Positions 1 to 8,040 of a DNA stretch of 17,177 bases are shown one piece after another; positions within the stretch are counted from its first letter, which is position 1, and every line of letters starts with the position of its first letter. This stretch comes from Sulfurimonas sp. (GTDB lineage Bacteria > Campylobacterota > Campylobacteria > Campylobacterales > Sulfurimonadaceae), in NCBI GenBank assembly GCA_027063585.1, contig JAMORM010000208.1, positions 1 to 17,177 of the forward strand. Reading direction: 5' to 3'. The position numbers and the translations under genes were made by a program. The notes beneath the pieces are model-generated. The model made no database searches. It was not told the DNA's origin and was given only the letters and a program-made list of their open reading frames with translations.

Positions 1-1394
1 CTTCTTTTGAGTGCATCCGTATCACACTCTCCATTATCAAGCAGCACAAAATCATCTCCAAAAATTCTAAAGACTGCTTGAGCGTCAAAACAAATGCGTA
101 AAATATTTGCAATATTTACTAAAATTAAATCACCGTTTTTCCATCCCTTTGTTTCATTATATTTTGAAAAGTTTTTTAGTTTAAATATATGCAAATCATT
201 ATATTTTAAATCATAACTGTTTTGAACCAATATGACATCCAAATACGTCTGATTGTATAAATCCGTCAATCTATCCTTATAAAAGTAGGCAAAACGTTCT
301 TTTTCTATATCGGTATGTGGCAGTTGATTAATATTTTGATTGATTTTTACATTTTTCAGTGCCTTGAGTGTAGCATCTACAACTTTTTCATCAAACTGAG
401 TACCCCGCAGACTCAATATTTCATCAAAGGCAGCTTTTATATCTTTTCGACCTTTGTATATTCTGTTGGTTGTCATCGCATCAAAGGTATCTGCAAGCAT
501 CATAATTTTTGCAAGAGGATTGATCTCATTGGCTTTAATACCGCGAGGATACCCGCTGCCGTCACATCGCTCATGATGATCGCGTATTATCTCTGAGAGA
601 TCTTTAAACATTGGAATATTTTGTAAAAGTCTATAACCGACATTAACATGTTCTTTAATAAGCTTGTATTCCAAATCACTTAATTGTCCGGGTTTTAGAA
701 GCACGACATCGGGTGTTGCCACTTTCCCTATATCGTGCAAAATCCCCGCTCTATATATTTTATCGCACTCTTCATCACTGTAAGAGAGTTCTTTTGCTAT
801 CATTTTTGAGTATGTTGCCACGCGTTGTGAATGTCCCGCCGTGTAAGTATCACGCTCTTCTATCATCTCTACCATAGCCAAAAGTGTTTTTTCATAATTG
901 TCTTTTTGAAGATGAATCAAACTGTTTAACTCAGAGGTTTTTTGTTCCACCATTCTTTGCAACTGCTTTTTGTATGTTTCATTTTCTTCAAACTTTTCTA
1001 ATTTTTGGCTTATTTTAAAAAGTTCGTAATTTAACTGCTCATAATCAAAAGGTTTTATAATATACCCGTCAACCCCTATTTTTATGGCTTCTGTCATATA
1101 GTTTGGTTCATTGTGTGCAGTAGTAATTAAAATAGCCTGTTGGCTACTTTGCTCTCTTATTTTTTGAAGCATCTCTATACCGTTCATTTTTGGCATAGAC
1201 AAATCTGTAATGACAATGTCGAATTTTGACTTTTTATACAGAGCTAAGCCTTCAAGTCCGTCATCTGCAGTTTTTACCTCCAAAAAAAGCTGTTGTAAAT
1301 ATTTCGCCATAACTTTTTGCACAGCTTTATCATCTTCAACATATAAAACTTTAAATTTTTTAGCAATATCCCGTAACTCTTTTAAATTAATCAT
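1..1394 (-). CDS. Response regulator with HD-GYP and degenerate GGDEF domains (3' end cut by window edge)
   Basis: Translated from the minus strand, 464 codons are visible and the frame is still open at base 1. Residues 15-125 are a receiver domain: acidic pair D21-D22, phospho-acceptor D64 in DLSMPKMNG, and conserved K114 in KPF. After a short coiled linker, residues about 165-345 form an HD-GYP domain with H220-D221 in LHDIGK and GYP at 281-283 in DGSGYPRGI. This is a family of cyclic-di-GMP phosphodiesterases. From D374 (DRLTDLYNQTYL) a GGDEF-like fold follows, but the signature at 445-449 is FGDDF instead of GGDEF, so cyclase activity is doubtful and a GTP-sensing or structural role is more likely. 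The ATG at 1394 gives a complete receiver; no clear ribosome-binding site precedes it. It diverges from the CheB-CheR-kinase over 36 bp, which makes that kinase a candidate phosphodonor (inference). Confidence 0.9.
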   Translation of the reverse strand, partial: MINLKELRDIAKKFKVLYVEDDKAVQKVMAKYLQQLFLEVKTADDGLEGLALYKKSKFDIVITDLSMPKMNGIEMLQKIREQSSQQAILITTAHNEPNYMTEAIKIGVDGYIIKPFDYEQLNYELFKISQKLEKFEENETYKKQLQRMVEQKTSELNSLIHLQKDNYEKTLLAMVEMIEERDTYTAGHSQRVATYSKMIAKELSYSDEECDKIYRAGILHDIGKVATPDVVLLKPGQLSDLEYKLIKEHVNVGYRLLQNIPMFKDLSEIIRDHHERCDGSGYPRGIKANEINPLAKIMMLADTFDAMTTNRIYKGRKDIKAAFDEILSLRGTQFDEKVVDATLKALKNVKINQNINQLPHTDIEKERFAYFYKDRLTDLYNQTYLDVILVQNSYDLKYNDLHIFKLKNFSKYNETKGWKNGDLILVNIANILRICFDAQAVFRIFGDDFVLLDNGECDTDALKR

Positions 1395-1411
1395 ATGCTT
1401 ATTTTATCAAA

Positions 1412-1427
1412 ATTATGTTAACATAAT
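1412..1427. promoter_or_regulatory. Perfect 16-bp palindrome in the divergent 36-bp intergenic region
   Basis: ATTATGTTAACATAAT is a perfect inverted repeat with no spacer. It ends 3 bp before the ATG of the kinase at 1431 and lies 17 bp upstream of the divergent start at 1394. Its symmetry and position suit a repressor or activator site acting on both genes, but no known operator was recognised. A perfect A+T-rich 16-mer is expected about once in a window this size, so its location is the main argument. Confidence 0.35.
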
Positions 1428-1430
1428 CCT

Positions 1431-4400
1431 ATGAAAGCCTATAAATATATTGGAATCGGAGCAAGTGCCGGCGGACTTGAAGCGTTTAAAGCATTGATTC
1501 CTTTTTTACCTGCTAATGATAATTACATATATATAATCGCTCAGCACCTTAATCCGTACAAAGAGAGTGCCTTGTATGAAATTTTATCTGCATATACAAA
1601 AATGCCGGTAAAAAAAATAGAAAATAATTACAAATTTTTACCAAATACTATAAATATAATCCCTCCCGGCTATAATCTTGTCTGCAAAAAATCAAAACTT
1701 CTTTTAGAAAAAATTGCAGAACCTTCTTCTGTTCCAACCCCTAATGTAGATGAACTTTTTCAAGCATTAAGCAGTTGTAAAAAAGAAAACGCTGTTGGCA
1801 TAATTTTAAGCGGAAGCGGATATGACGGCACAAAAGGCGTAGAAGCCATAAAACAAAACGGCGGACTCACCATAGCACAGTCTCTCCAAGAAGCGCACAG
1901 CACAAGCATGCCACAAAGTGCCATTCAAAGTGGTTTTGTAGACTATGTTTTAGATGCAAAACAAATAGGTACGGAACTTGAGAGTATTATAACCCACATC
2001 CCAAAAGCACTCGTAAGCATTACAAATCTTTTAAAAGAAAAAGAGCAGCTGGATATACAAAAGTATAAAGATGAAACGATATTACGCCGACTAAACAAAC
2101 GTATGTTTCTCACAAAATGTAAAAATCTTGACGAATATTTAAACTATTTGCATATTGAACCAAAAGAGTTGCATCTCTTATATCAAAATATTTTAATAGG
2201 TGTTACGCAGTTTTTTAGAGACACAAAAGCATTTGAGGCATTGGAAAAAGAACTCCTTATATACCTAAAAGACAAACCTCAAAATTATGAACTGAGAGTC
2301 TGGTCAATTGCGTGTTCAACAGGGGAGGAGGCATACTCTTTAGCTATTATAATAGACCAAGTCTCTAAGCGACTCAAGAAAAAATTTAATGTGCATATAT
2401 TTGCGACAGATATTGATGAAAAGGCACTGGAATATGCAAGAAAAGCGATTTATTCTAAAAAATCATTTGAAAAAACAAACAAAAATATACTGAAAAACTA
2501 TTTTATAAAAGAAGAAAACAGATATAAAGTGAACGAATTCATACGTTCACAAATTGTTTTTACAAAACACAACATACTCCAAGACCCGCCTTTTATAAAC
2601 CAAGATATTATAAGCTGCAGAAATTTTCTTATTTATATTTTACCCGAAGTTCAAAAAGAACTTTTTTCACTTTTTCACTACGCTCTCAAAGAAGACGGGC
2701 TGCTCTTTTTAGGATCTTCGGAATCAACTTTAATGAGTACGCAATATTTTAAGGCGTTGAGTTTTGAGCATAAAATATATATAAAAGAGCAACTCAAGAA
2801 TCCGCCAAAAATTTCTTCTCACTATTTTTCCAAACATTTAGGACAAAAACCCGACGACTCTTTTACGCATACAAAAAAAGTTCATGACCTTAATCTTGAA
2901 GATGAAATCACCAAAGCGATTTTTGAACTCTTTTCTCCAGAATGTATAGTCATTGACAGTAATTATTCTATTATATACAAAAAAGGAGACAACCCCTTCT
3001 TATCTTTGCCTGAAGGGTTTGTCACACTCAATATTGTTGAAAACCTAAGAAAAGAGCTTCGCTACAGTGTAAAAAAATTACTTGATGAAGTATTTAGGAC
3101 ATTTAAAACTGCCGGTACAAAATTTATACAAATACAGCTATATGAAAAAGAGGAAACTTTTGTCCGAATTATTGCTTACCCTTTTAACGATAAAAACAAA
3201 AACTCCCTCGCTATGCTCTATTTTCAAAAGTTACATAAAAATGATTTAGAATTTAATATCAATGATATAGTTTTACCCAATGAATCTTCTGTCATCAATA
3301 ACCTGACAAACCGTCTTAAAGAGCTGCAACACGACAATCATGCTCTTTTAGATGAGCTGACGCTCTCCAAAGAAAACATGCAACTGCTTAATGAAGAATT
3401 ACAAAGCGCAAACGAGGAGTTACAAAGCTCCAACGAAGAGCTTGAAACTTCCAACGAAGAACTACAAAGTTCCAATGAAGAGCTCCATGCTTCTATAGCC
3501 AATGAGCAAAAACTCCAAAGAGAGCTCTCTTTAATACTTGACTCTACACATGATGGCATTATAGGACTTGATTTAGAGGGCAGACATACCTTCGTCAACA
3601 AAGCGGCACTGCGAATGCTCGGTTATAAAAAAGGGGAGCTATTAGGAAAAAATGCCCATAGAATCTGGCATCATACGAAGCCGAACAATGAGCATTATTC
3701 CTTTGAAGAGTGTACCCTGCACAGCTATCTTATAAAAGGAAAATCCATACGCACCGAAGATTTGTTTTTTAAAAAGGATGGCACATCTTTTGATGTAGAG
3801 ATTCTGCAAAATCCGATTATTGAAGAGAAAAAAGTTGTAGGTGCAGTTCTCTCTTTTCATGATATTACACAACAAAAGAAGTTAGAACTAGAAGTGCAAA
3901 AAGAACATAAATTGGCTGATTTATATATAAATACTATTGGAACAATCATTATGATTTTGGATACGCAGGGAAATATTGAGATGATTAATCCTGCCGGTTG
4001 TAAGATACTCGACGCTTCAAAAAAAGAACTTCTAGGCAAAAATTTTATACAGAATTTTATACCGAAAGAGATACAAAGCAACATACAAGATATCTTTATC
4101 TCCATTCTCTCAGGGAATATAAAGGATGTCAAAAAGTATAAAAATAAAATTATAGACACAAAAGGCAAAGAGCATCTTATATCTTGGACAAATAACGCTC
4201 TCACAGATAAAGACGGTACTGTAACAGGTGTGATAACCTCAGGTATTGACATAACAAACGAAGAAAAACTCTCACAAAAGCTCTACGAGCAGGAACATCT
4301 TTACAAACTGACATTTGAAGAAGCCGAGATCGGCATTGCCCATGCCTCACTTGACGGTAAATGGATAGATACGAATGAACACCTCTCAAAATTGCTTGGC

Positions 4401-5780
4401 TATACAAAAGAAGAATTCACGCAAATGTATGTGTCAGATATCACCTATGAAGAGGACAGAAATACCGACAAACAGATGATTAAAGAGCTAGTTAGAGGAG
4501 AAAGAAACAGCTACAATATAGAAAAACGCTATGTGCATAAAAATGGCAATATTGTTTGGGTCAATATTGCCGTTGTTCTTCTCAAAGATGAAGTAGGTAC
4601 ACCTTTGTATTTGTTAAAAATTATTCGTGATATCACTCAGTTTAAAATGCTGATGTTCCAGCTTGAAACAGAAAAAAACAGATTTCAAACAGTAATAGAA
4701 ACAATACCTGTTCCGATTATACTGTTTAATGAAGATGGTGATATTTTACTTATTAACAAAATTTTTGAACAACTCACAGGCTACACACTTGAAGAAATTC
4801 CAACAACACAAAAGCTCATAGAAAAGTTTTTTGCGCAAAATGATGAAGAGACACTCTTACAAATGAAAGAGTATTACCAAAACCCTACAAAATTTCCAAA
4901 ACTCAAACAGTCCATCAGGACAAAATCAGGCGAAAAAAGAAGCGGGATTTTGAATGCGGTAAAACTTGATGATGATAATGTTATTAGCAAAGCTATCTAC
5001 CTCATAGCTATTATTGACACTACGGAGATGCAAAAAAAAGAGGAACTGATGCTTGCCCAGTCCCGACAAGCGGCAATGGGAGATATGCTTTCTATGATAG
5101 CCCACCAATGGAGACAACCACTCAGTGTTATCTCTATGGTATCAAACAATATACAGGCACAAATACAACTTCAAGAAGAGATCAAACCGGAATCTTTACA
5201 GGAATTGATCGCAACACTTAACGAACAGACACGCTACCTTTCTCACACTATAGATGATTTTAGAAATTTTTTCAAACCGGAGAAAAAGAGAGAGCTTCTG
5301 GGTTTAGATGCAATTATAGAAAGATTAAAACATCTGGTTGGAAAATCTCTCCAAAACAATTCTATCGCACTGCAATATGAACAAAACTCTAAAATTACAA
5401 TATGTACCTATCAAAACCAACTGATGCAGGTGCTTATAAATATCATCAACAATGCAAAAGATGCCATCAAAGAAAATAATATGCAAGACGGACATATCAC
5501 TATAAGTGCTACAAGCACGAAAAAAGAGACTGTTTTGAAAATATGCGACAACGGTGGCGGCATAGATCCAAGCATAAAAGCAAAACTCGGTGAACCCTAT
5601 GTCAGTACAAAAGCCAAAAATGGAACGGGTCTGGGAATTTATATGTCAAAAATCATAGCCTCAAAATATTTAGGTGGTAGGCTCTATTGGGAAAGTGATG
5701 ACAAAGGCAGCTGCTTTTATATTGCTCTATCAAATAGTGTTACATGTAAAGAAAAGCCTAACTTAAAAACCGACATCTAG
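1431..5780 (+). CDS. CheB-CheR-PAS hybrid sensor histidine kinase
   Basis: This 1449-residue cytoplasmic multidomain signalling protein starts with a CheB methylesterase domain (residues 5-190) carrying the triad S12 (GASAGG), H39 and D132 (GSGYDG). A CheR methyltransferase follows (about 200-460) with TQFFRD, the SAM-binding loop at W291-E300 (WSIACSTGEE) and SCRNFLIYI. A PAS-like segment (about 490-625) leads to a coiled coil with five NEEL heptads at 654-688. Four PAS domains start near 700, 828, 957 and 1084. The kinase core is of the HWRQP type: H1225 in AHQWRQPL, N-box N1340-N1341, and G-box D1373 in CDNGGGID. There is no receiver on either end, so CheB is not controlled by its own REC domain and output must go to another protein, plausibly the divergent HD-GYP regulator. 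The start is fixed by the CheB motif nearby; no Shine-Dalgarno sequence is visible. Which proteins it methylates is unknown. Confidence 0.92.
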   Translation: MKAYKYIGIGASAGGLEAFKALIPFLPANDNYIYIIAQHLNPYKESALYEILSAYTKMPVKKIENNYKFLPNTINIIPPGYNLVCKKSKLLLEKIAEPSSVPTPNVDELFQALSSCKKENAVGIILSGSGYDGTKGVEAIKQNGGLTIAQSLQEAHSTSMPQSAIQSGFVDYVLDAKQIGTELESIITHIPKALVSITNLLKEKEQLDIQKYKDETILRRLNKRMFLTKCKNLDEYLNYLHIEPKELHLLYQNILIGVTQFFRDTKAFEALEKELLIYLKDKPQNYELRVWSIACSTGEEAYSLAIIIDQVSKRLKKKFNVHIFATDIDEKALEYARKAIYSKKSFEKTNKNILKNYFIKEENRYKVNEFIRSQIVFTKHNILQDPPFINQDIISCRNFLIYILPEVQKELFSLFHYALKEDGLLFLGSSESTLMSTQYFKALSFEHKIYIKEQLKNPPKISSHYFSKHLGQKPDDSFTHTKKVHDLNLEDEITKAIFELFSPECIVIDSNYSIIYKKGDNPFLSLPEGFVTLNIVENLRKELRYSVKKLLDEVFRTFKTAGTKFIQIQLYEKEETFVRIIAYPFNDKNKNSLAMLYFQKLHKNDLEFNINDIVLPNESSVINNLTNRLKELQHDNHALLDELTLSKENMQLLNEELQSANEELQSSNEELETSNEELQSSNEELHASIANEQKLQRELSLILDSTHDGIIGLDLEGRHTFVNKAALRMLGYKKGELLGKNAHRIWHHTKPNNEHYSFEECTLHSYLIKGKSIRTEDLFFKKDGTSFDVEILQNPIIEEKKVVGAVLSFHDITQQKKLELEVQKEHKLADLYINTIGTIIMILDTQGNIEMINPAGCKILDASKKELLGKNFIQNFIPKEIQSNIQDIFISILSGNIKDVKKYKNKIIDTKGKEHLISWTNNALTDKDGTVTGVITSGIDITNEEKLSQKLYEQEHLYKLTFEEAEIGIAHASLDGKWIDTNEHLSKLLGYTKEEFTQMYVSDITYEEDRNTDKQMIKELVRGERNSYNIEKRYVHKNGNIVWVNIAVVLLKDEVGTPLYLLKIIRDITQFKMLMFQLETEKNRFQTVIETIPVPIILFNEDGDILLINKIFEQLTGYTLEEIPTTQKLIEKFFAQNDEETLLQMKEYYQNPTKFPKLKQSIRTKSGEKRSGILNAVKLDDDNVISKAIYLIAIIDTTEMQKKEELMLAQSRQAAMGDMLSMIAHQWRQPLSVISMVSNNIQAQIQLQEEIKPESLQELIATLNEQTRYLSHTIDDFRNFFKPEKKRELLGLDAIIERLKHLVGKSLQNNSIALQYEQNSKITICTYQNQLMQVLINIINNAKDAIKENNMQDGHITISATSTKKETVLKICDNGGGIDPSIKAKLGEPYVSTKAKNGTGLGIYMSKIIASKYLGGRLYWESDDKGSCFYIALSNSVTCKEKPNLKTDI
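3390..3494 (+). repeat. Five tandem 21-bp units encoding NEEL heptads
   Basis: Five consecutive seven-residue units, each beginning NEEL (NEELQSA, NEELQSS, NEELETS, NEELQSS, NEELHAS), lie between the CheR part and the first sensory PAS domain. The codons differ between units, so the protein pattern is selected rather than recently duplicated. A heptad coiled coil of this kind is a usual signal-transmitting linker in the CheB-CheR-PAS family. Confidence 0.8.
5740..5749. repeat. TTACATGTAA palindrome, site 1
   Basis: Perfect copy, inside the last codons of the CheB-CheR-kinase. It encodes V-T-C-K in the tail beyond the ATPase domain, where the protein is not conserved. Confidence 0.6.
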
Positions 5781-5790
5781 CCGGCACTAC

Positions 5791-5813
5791 AGAAAAAAAT
5801 TTAGTTTTTTTTC
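5791..5813 (+). terminator. Possible A/T-rich hairpin terminator of the CheB-CheR kinase gene
   Basis: Eleven bases after the stop codon, AGAAAAAAA pairs with TTTTTTTCT across a short loop, giving a T-run on the plus strand. The stem is nearly all A:T, so it would be weak; transcripts may read on into the repeat element and the chemoreceptor. Confidence 0.3.
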
Positions 5814-5974
5814 TAAGTCATGCTTTAGCATAGAAAGTACCGGTTCCTACAATGTCATTCAGTCAAGAAAAAAGCTTGATGTTTTCTCGGAACCTAGGTT
5901 TTAACCTAGGCCTTAAGCTTTAAAGGCACAAAGCATGACTTAACATAGAAAGTACGGGTTCCGAGAAAACATCA
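5814..5974. repeat. Dispersed hairpin element, copy A
   Basis: The core at 5877-5974 is bounded by a perfect 18-bp inverted repeat (left arm 5877-5894, right arm 5957-5974; key sequence TTTTCTCGGAACC). Inside are an 8-bp hairpin CCTAGGTT-TT-AACCTAGG (5893-5910), a GCTTT/AAAGC stem (5917-5921 with 5930-5934) and a TTAAG/CTTAA stem (5913-5917 with 5939-5943). Another perfect 13-bp inverted repeat joins 5814-5826 to 5930-5942. Positions 5826-5847 repeat 5941-5962 directly with 20 of 22 matches, as if the right end were duplicated to the left. Bases 5879-5934 match copy B (13771-13826) at 55 of 56 positions. There is no open reading frame. It could be a MITE-like or REP-like element, or a structured RNA. 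Confidence 0.8.
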
Positions 5975-6034
5975 CTTCCAAAAATAAGATGCGAAAAATC
6001 AGACGAAGTAAAGACAATGTTAGACATTTTATGC

Positions 6035-6062
6035 TAAAATAACCAAAATTCATAAACTAAGG
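6035..6062 (+). promoter_or_regulatory. Candidate promoter -10 and ribosome-binding site of the CZB chemoreceptor
   Basis: TAAAAT at 6035-6040, preceded by TGC (an extended -10 arrangement), lies 29 bases before the ATG at 6070. AAGG at 6059-6062 is a modest Shine-Dalgarno sequence 7 bases upstream. No convincing -35, sigma-28 or sigma-54 site was seen, and the hairpin element ends about 60 bases further upstream. Confidence 0.35.
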
Positions 6063-6069
6063 TTGTAAA

Positions 6070-7137
6070 ATGTTTGGATGTAGTACAAAACTTGAAAATC
6101 TAAAAAAAAAGTATGAGACGCAAATAGCGCAACTCAAAGCAGAGAATGACAGACTCTATGAAGAGTTGCAAGAGGCACACAATAATAAAAGTGAAACGGT
6201 TGCTCCTGATGACAGATTAGAAAAAATAATTATTAAAAGTTACGACAGCGGTACAAGCTTTTTACAAAGAACGATAGAAGACAACTTAGTAAAACTCGAA
6301 GAGATAAATGAACTCAATGGCAAAACAAATAACAGAATGCAAAATGTTCAAGAACAAACTTCCGACATCGCATCAACCATAGAAAACATTCAACAGCATG
6401 CCAATACACTCGGTGATGACTCAAACTCACTCAATGAGAGTGTCATGTCTATTGCAGAAATTATCAACCTTATTAAAGATATCTCAGACCAGACAAACCT
6501 GCTTGCACTCAATGCTGCGATTGAAGCGGCACGCGCGGGCGAACATGGACGTGGTTTTGCCGTAGTTGCCGATGAAGTAAGAAAACTTGCAGAACGTACA
6601 CAAAAAGCAACCCAAGAGGTAGAAATCAACATCAATGGTCTCAAACAAAACTCTAACTCTATGATGGAAATCAGCACTACATTTATGGATGAAACGACAA
6701 AAGTAATGGAGACAATAGATGTCTTTAGCGAAAACATTCAAAAAGTTGTGGAAAACTCAAATGAAATCAAAAACAAAACACAGGACCTAACGACAGAGTT
6801 TAATGTCAGCAATGGTAAAATTGATCATATTACACTCAAAATTGCAGGATATAAAGCAATACTTGATAAAAAAATCGCCGACATCGTAGATGAAAATAAC
6901 TGCCGTTTTGGAAAATGGTTCTCCGAGGCTGCCCATACGTTACTTAAAGGCAACAGCCTAATCCCAAGCATTACAAAACATCATCAAGCCGTACATCAAG
7001 GTCTTAAAAAAGCTATGCAGGAAAATGCAAACGGCAACTTTGATGCAGCACTCGAAACACTTGAAAAAGTGGAGCACTCCAGTGAGGTCGGCTTTGAAGA
7101 ACTCCTCACTGCCGTCAAAGAAGCGACAAACAAATAA
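6070..7137 (+). CDS. Soluble methyl-accepting chemotaxis protein with C-terminal CZB zinc-binding domain
   Basis: This 355-residue protein has no signal peptide or membrane segment, so it is a cytoplasmic chemoreceptor. Residues 8-40 are a charged coiled coil. The signalling hairpin tip is clear around residues 137-175 ([20 protein letters not shown], then [18 protein letters not shown]), where CheA and CheW bind. Residues about 250-350 form a CZB (chemoreceptor zinc-binding) domain: H253, C278 in CRFGKW, and histidines H304, H305 and H309. In known CZB proteins a 3-His/1-Cys site binds zinc with high affinity and tunes signalling, which supports a zinc- or oxidant-responsive role here. It lies 12 bp convergent with the metal-uptake run on the minus strand, which strengthens the zinc interpretation. 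The coiled-coil N-terminus replaces the usual periplasmic sensor. Confidence 0.92.
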   Translation: MFGCSTKLENLKKKYETQIAQLKAENDRLYEELQEAHNNKSETVAPDDRLEKIIIKSYDSGTSFLQRTIEDNLVKLEEINELNGKTNNRMQNVQEQTSDIASTIENIQQHANTLGDDSNSLNESVMSIAEIINLIKDISDQTNLLALNAAIEAARAGEHGRGFAVVADEVRKLAERTQKATQEVEININGLKQNSNSMMEISTTFMDETTKVMETIDVFSENIQKVVENSNEIKNKTQDLTTEFNVSNGKIDHITLKIAGYKAILDKKIADIVDENNCRFGKWFSEAAHTLLKGNSLIPSITKHHQAVHQGLKKAMQENANGNFDAALETLEKVEHSSEVGFEELLTAVKEATNK

Positions 7138-7140
7138 AAG

Positions 7141-7163
7141 ATTGAGGGCTTATAAGCCTCTCG
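7141..7163. terminator. Hairpin between convergent genes
   Basis: The palindrome GGCTTATAAGCC (7147-7158), extended by GAG/CTC with a bulge, straddles the stop codon of the minus-strand gene. Read leftwards, the minus strand continues into a T-rich stretch, so it fits a terminator for the metal operon better than one for the chemoreceptor. Confidence 0.45.
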
Positions 7164-7596
7164 TATCTAAGCCTTTCGTCAAAGAATCTTCCAGTTCCAT
7201 TTTATACTCAGGATTTAATCTTTCAAGTTCTCTGTCAAGTTTTAAAATTATCTCTTTAGTTGTATTTGGATGATGACAAATTCTTAAAATCAGTTCTGAA
7301 TATATTTCAAATTTTGGATGGGCCCGCATCCCTAGCTTTTTAGGAATTTTTCCATAATATTTTACTATCAAATCAACCGCTTCTTTGAGTTCGAGTGTTG
7401 TTGATTTTTTATCTTTTATAATTTCTAGCAGTGTGTTTAAATCAGGTTGCACTTCACGTATATGCTGTATTTTTTTAGAAACTTTTTTCTTTTGCGGTTT
7501 ATTGGCATGTGAAAGATAAAAATATAGAAGAATTAAAATGCCAAGTGCTCCGCTAAGAGTGGCTATGGATTTTATAAGTAATGTTATATCCATCAC
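7150..7596 (-). CDS. Membrane-anchored protein of unknown function
   Basis: A 148-residue protein of no recognised family. Residues 5-29 form one hydrophobic membrane segment (SIATLSGALGILILLYFYL), followed by a strongly basic stretch (KPQKKKVSKK) that points to an N-out, cytoplasmic-C topology by the positive-inside rule. The remaining 100 residues are charged and probably helical, with no Cys pairs or catalytic motif. It is the last gene of the six-gene minus-strand run, 12 bp after the methyltransferase gene, with AAAGG a few bases before the start. Two ATG codons are adjacent (7596 and 7593); either could be used. Co-transcription with metal transport genes is likely, but gives no specific function. 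Confidence 0.75.
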   Translation of the reverse strand: MMDITLLIKSIATLSGALGILILLYFYLSHANKPQKKKVSKKIQHIREVQPDLNTLLEIIKDKKSTTLELKEAVDLIVKYYGKIPKKLGMRAHPKFEIYSELILRICHHPNTTKEIILKLDRELERLNPEYKMELEDSLTKGLDTRGL

Positions 7597-7608
7597 GTAA
7601 ACCTTTAT

Positions 7609-8040
7609 TTAAAAAACAAAAGGTACCAATCGTTTTGTTTTTTGTAGATATTCAATATAAGCCGGATTATGGCACTTCCATAAACTTTCTTCATAAAATA
7701 GTTTTATCAAAAGTGTTATAAGCAGTATGAGAAACAGTGTAACTTCATAATATGTGAAATAAATCACAGCGAACCCAAACATACTCACTAGTACACTAAG
7801 GTACATCGGATGTCTTACATAAGTGTAAATACCGCTCGTAACCAATTCACAGTTTTCTTTTATATCAGGACGAATATTAAAGTTTCCGCGCTTATGTTCT
7901 TTTATTGCCAAAAGCCCTATAATTATCCCAAAAATTAAAATGAATGAACCAAAATATGGATGCTGTGTCTTTGTTCCCAAAGGCAAGATCATTAAAAATA
8001 TAATAAAAAACTGTAACCCGACCAATATTTTACTCTTCAT
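7609..8040 (-). CDS. Isoprenylcysteine/phospholipid methyltransferase-family membrane protein
   Basis: This 143-residue integral membrane protein has about four hydrophobic segments. It carries the family signature GIYTYVRHPMYLS followed near the C-terminus by YEE(S)LWKCHNPAYIEYLQKTKRLVP, matching the RHPxY and EExxL...Y..Y....R..P pattern of ICMT/PEMT-type SAM-dependent methyltransferases, which methylate lipids or membrane-exposed thiols. Its substrate cannot be told from sequence; bacteria lack farnesylated proteins of the eukaryotic type. The start overlaps the end of the permease gene by 11 bases (ATGAAGAGTAA), so translation is probably coupled to the metal transporter. It may modify something in the same envelope process or may simply be carried along in the operon. 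Confidence 0.82.
   Translation of the reverse strand: MKSKILVGLQFFIIFLMILPLGTKTQHPYFGSFILIFGIIIGLLAIKEHKRGNFNIRPDIKENCELVTSGIYTYVRHPMYLSVLVSMFGFAVIYFTYYEVTLFLILLITLLIKLFYEESLWKCHNPAYIEYLQKTKRLVPFVF

Noticed and set aside
315..596. Plus-strand open frame of 93 codons
   Set aside because: It lies opposite the HD-GYP domain, whose catalytic motifs are intact on the minus strand.
3390..3494. Regular 21-bp repeats considered as a CRISPR-like or mobile repeat
   Set aside because: There are no spacers, the units vary by synonymous and conservative changes, and they encode a known type of coiled-coil linker.
3338..3601. Ser/Leu-rich open frame on the minus strand over the NEEL repeats
   Set aside because: It is the complement of the tandem heptad codons in the CheB-CheR-kinase gene; composition is artificial and there is no independent support.
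5877..5974. Insertion sequence
   Set aside because: No transposase frame is present in either copy and the unit is only about 100-160 bp; at most it is a non-autonomous element.
7025..7273. Plus-strand open frame spanning the end of the chemoreceptor and the next gene
   Set aside because: It overlaps two well-supported genes, has no ribosome-binding site and has a low-complexity Ser/Lys composition.
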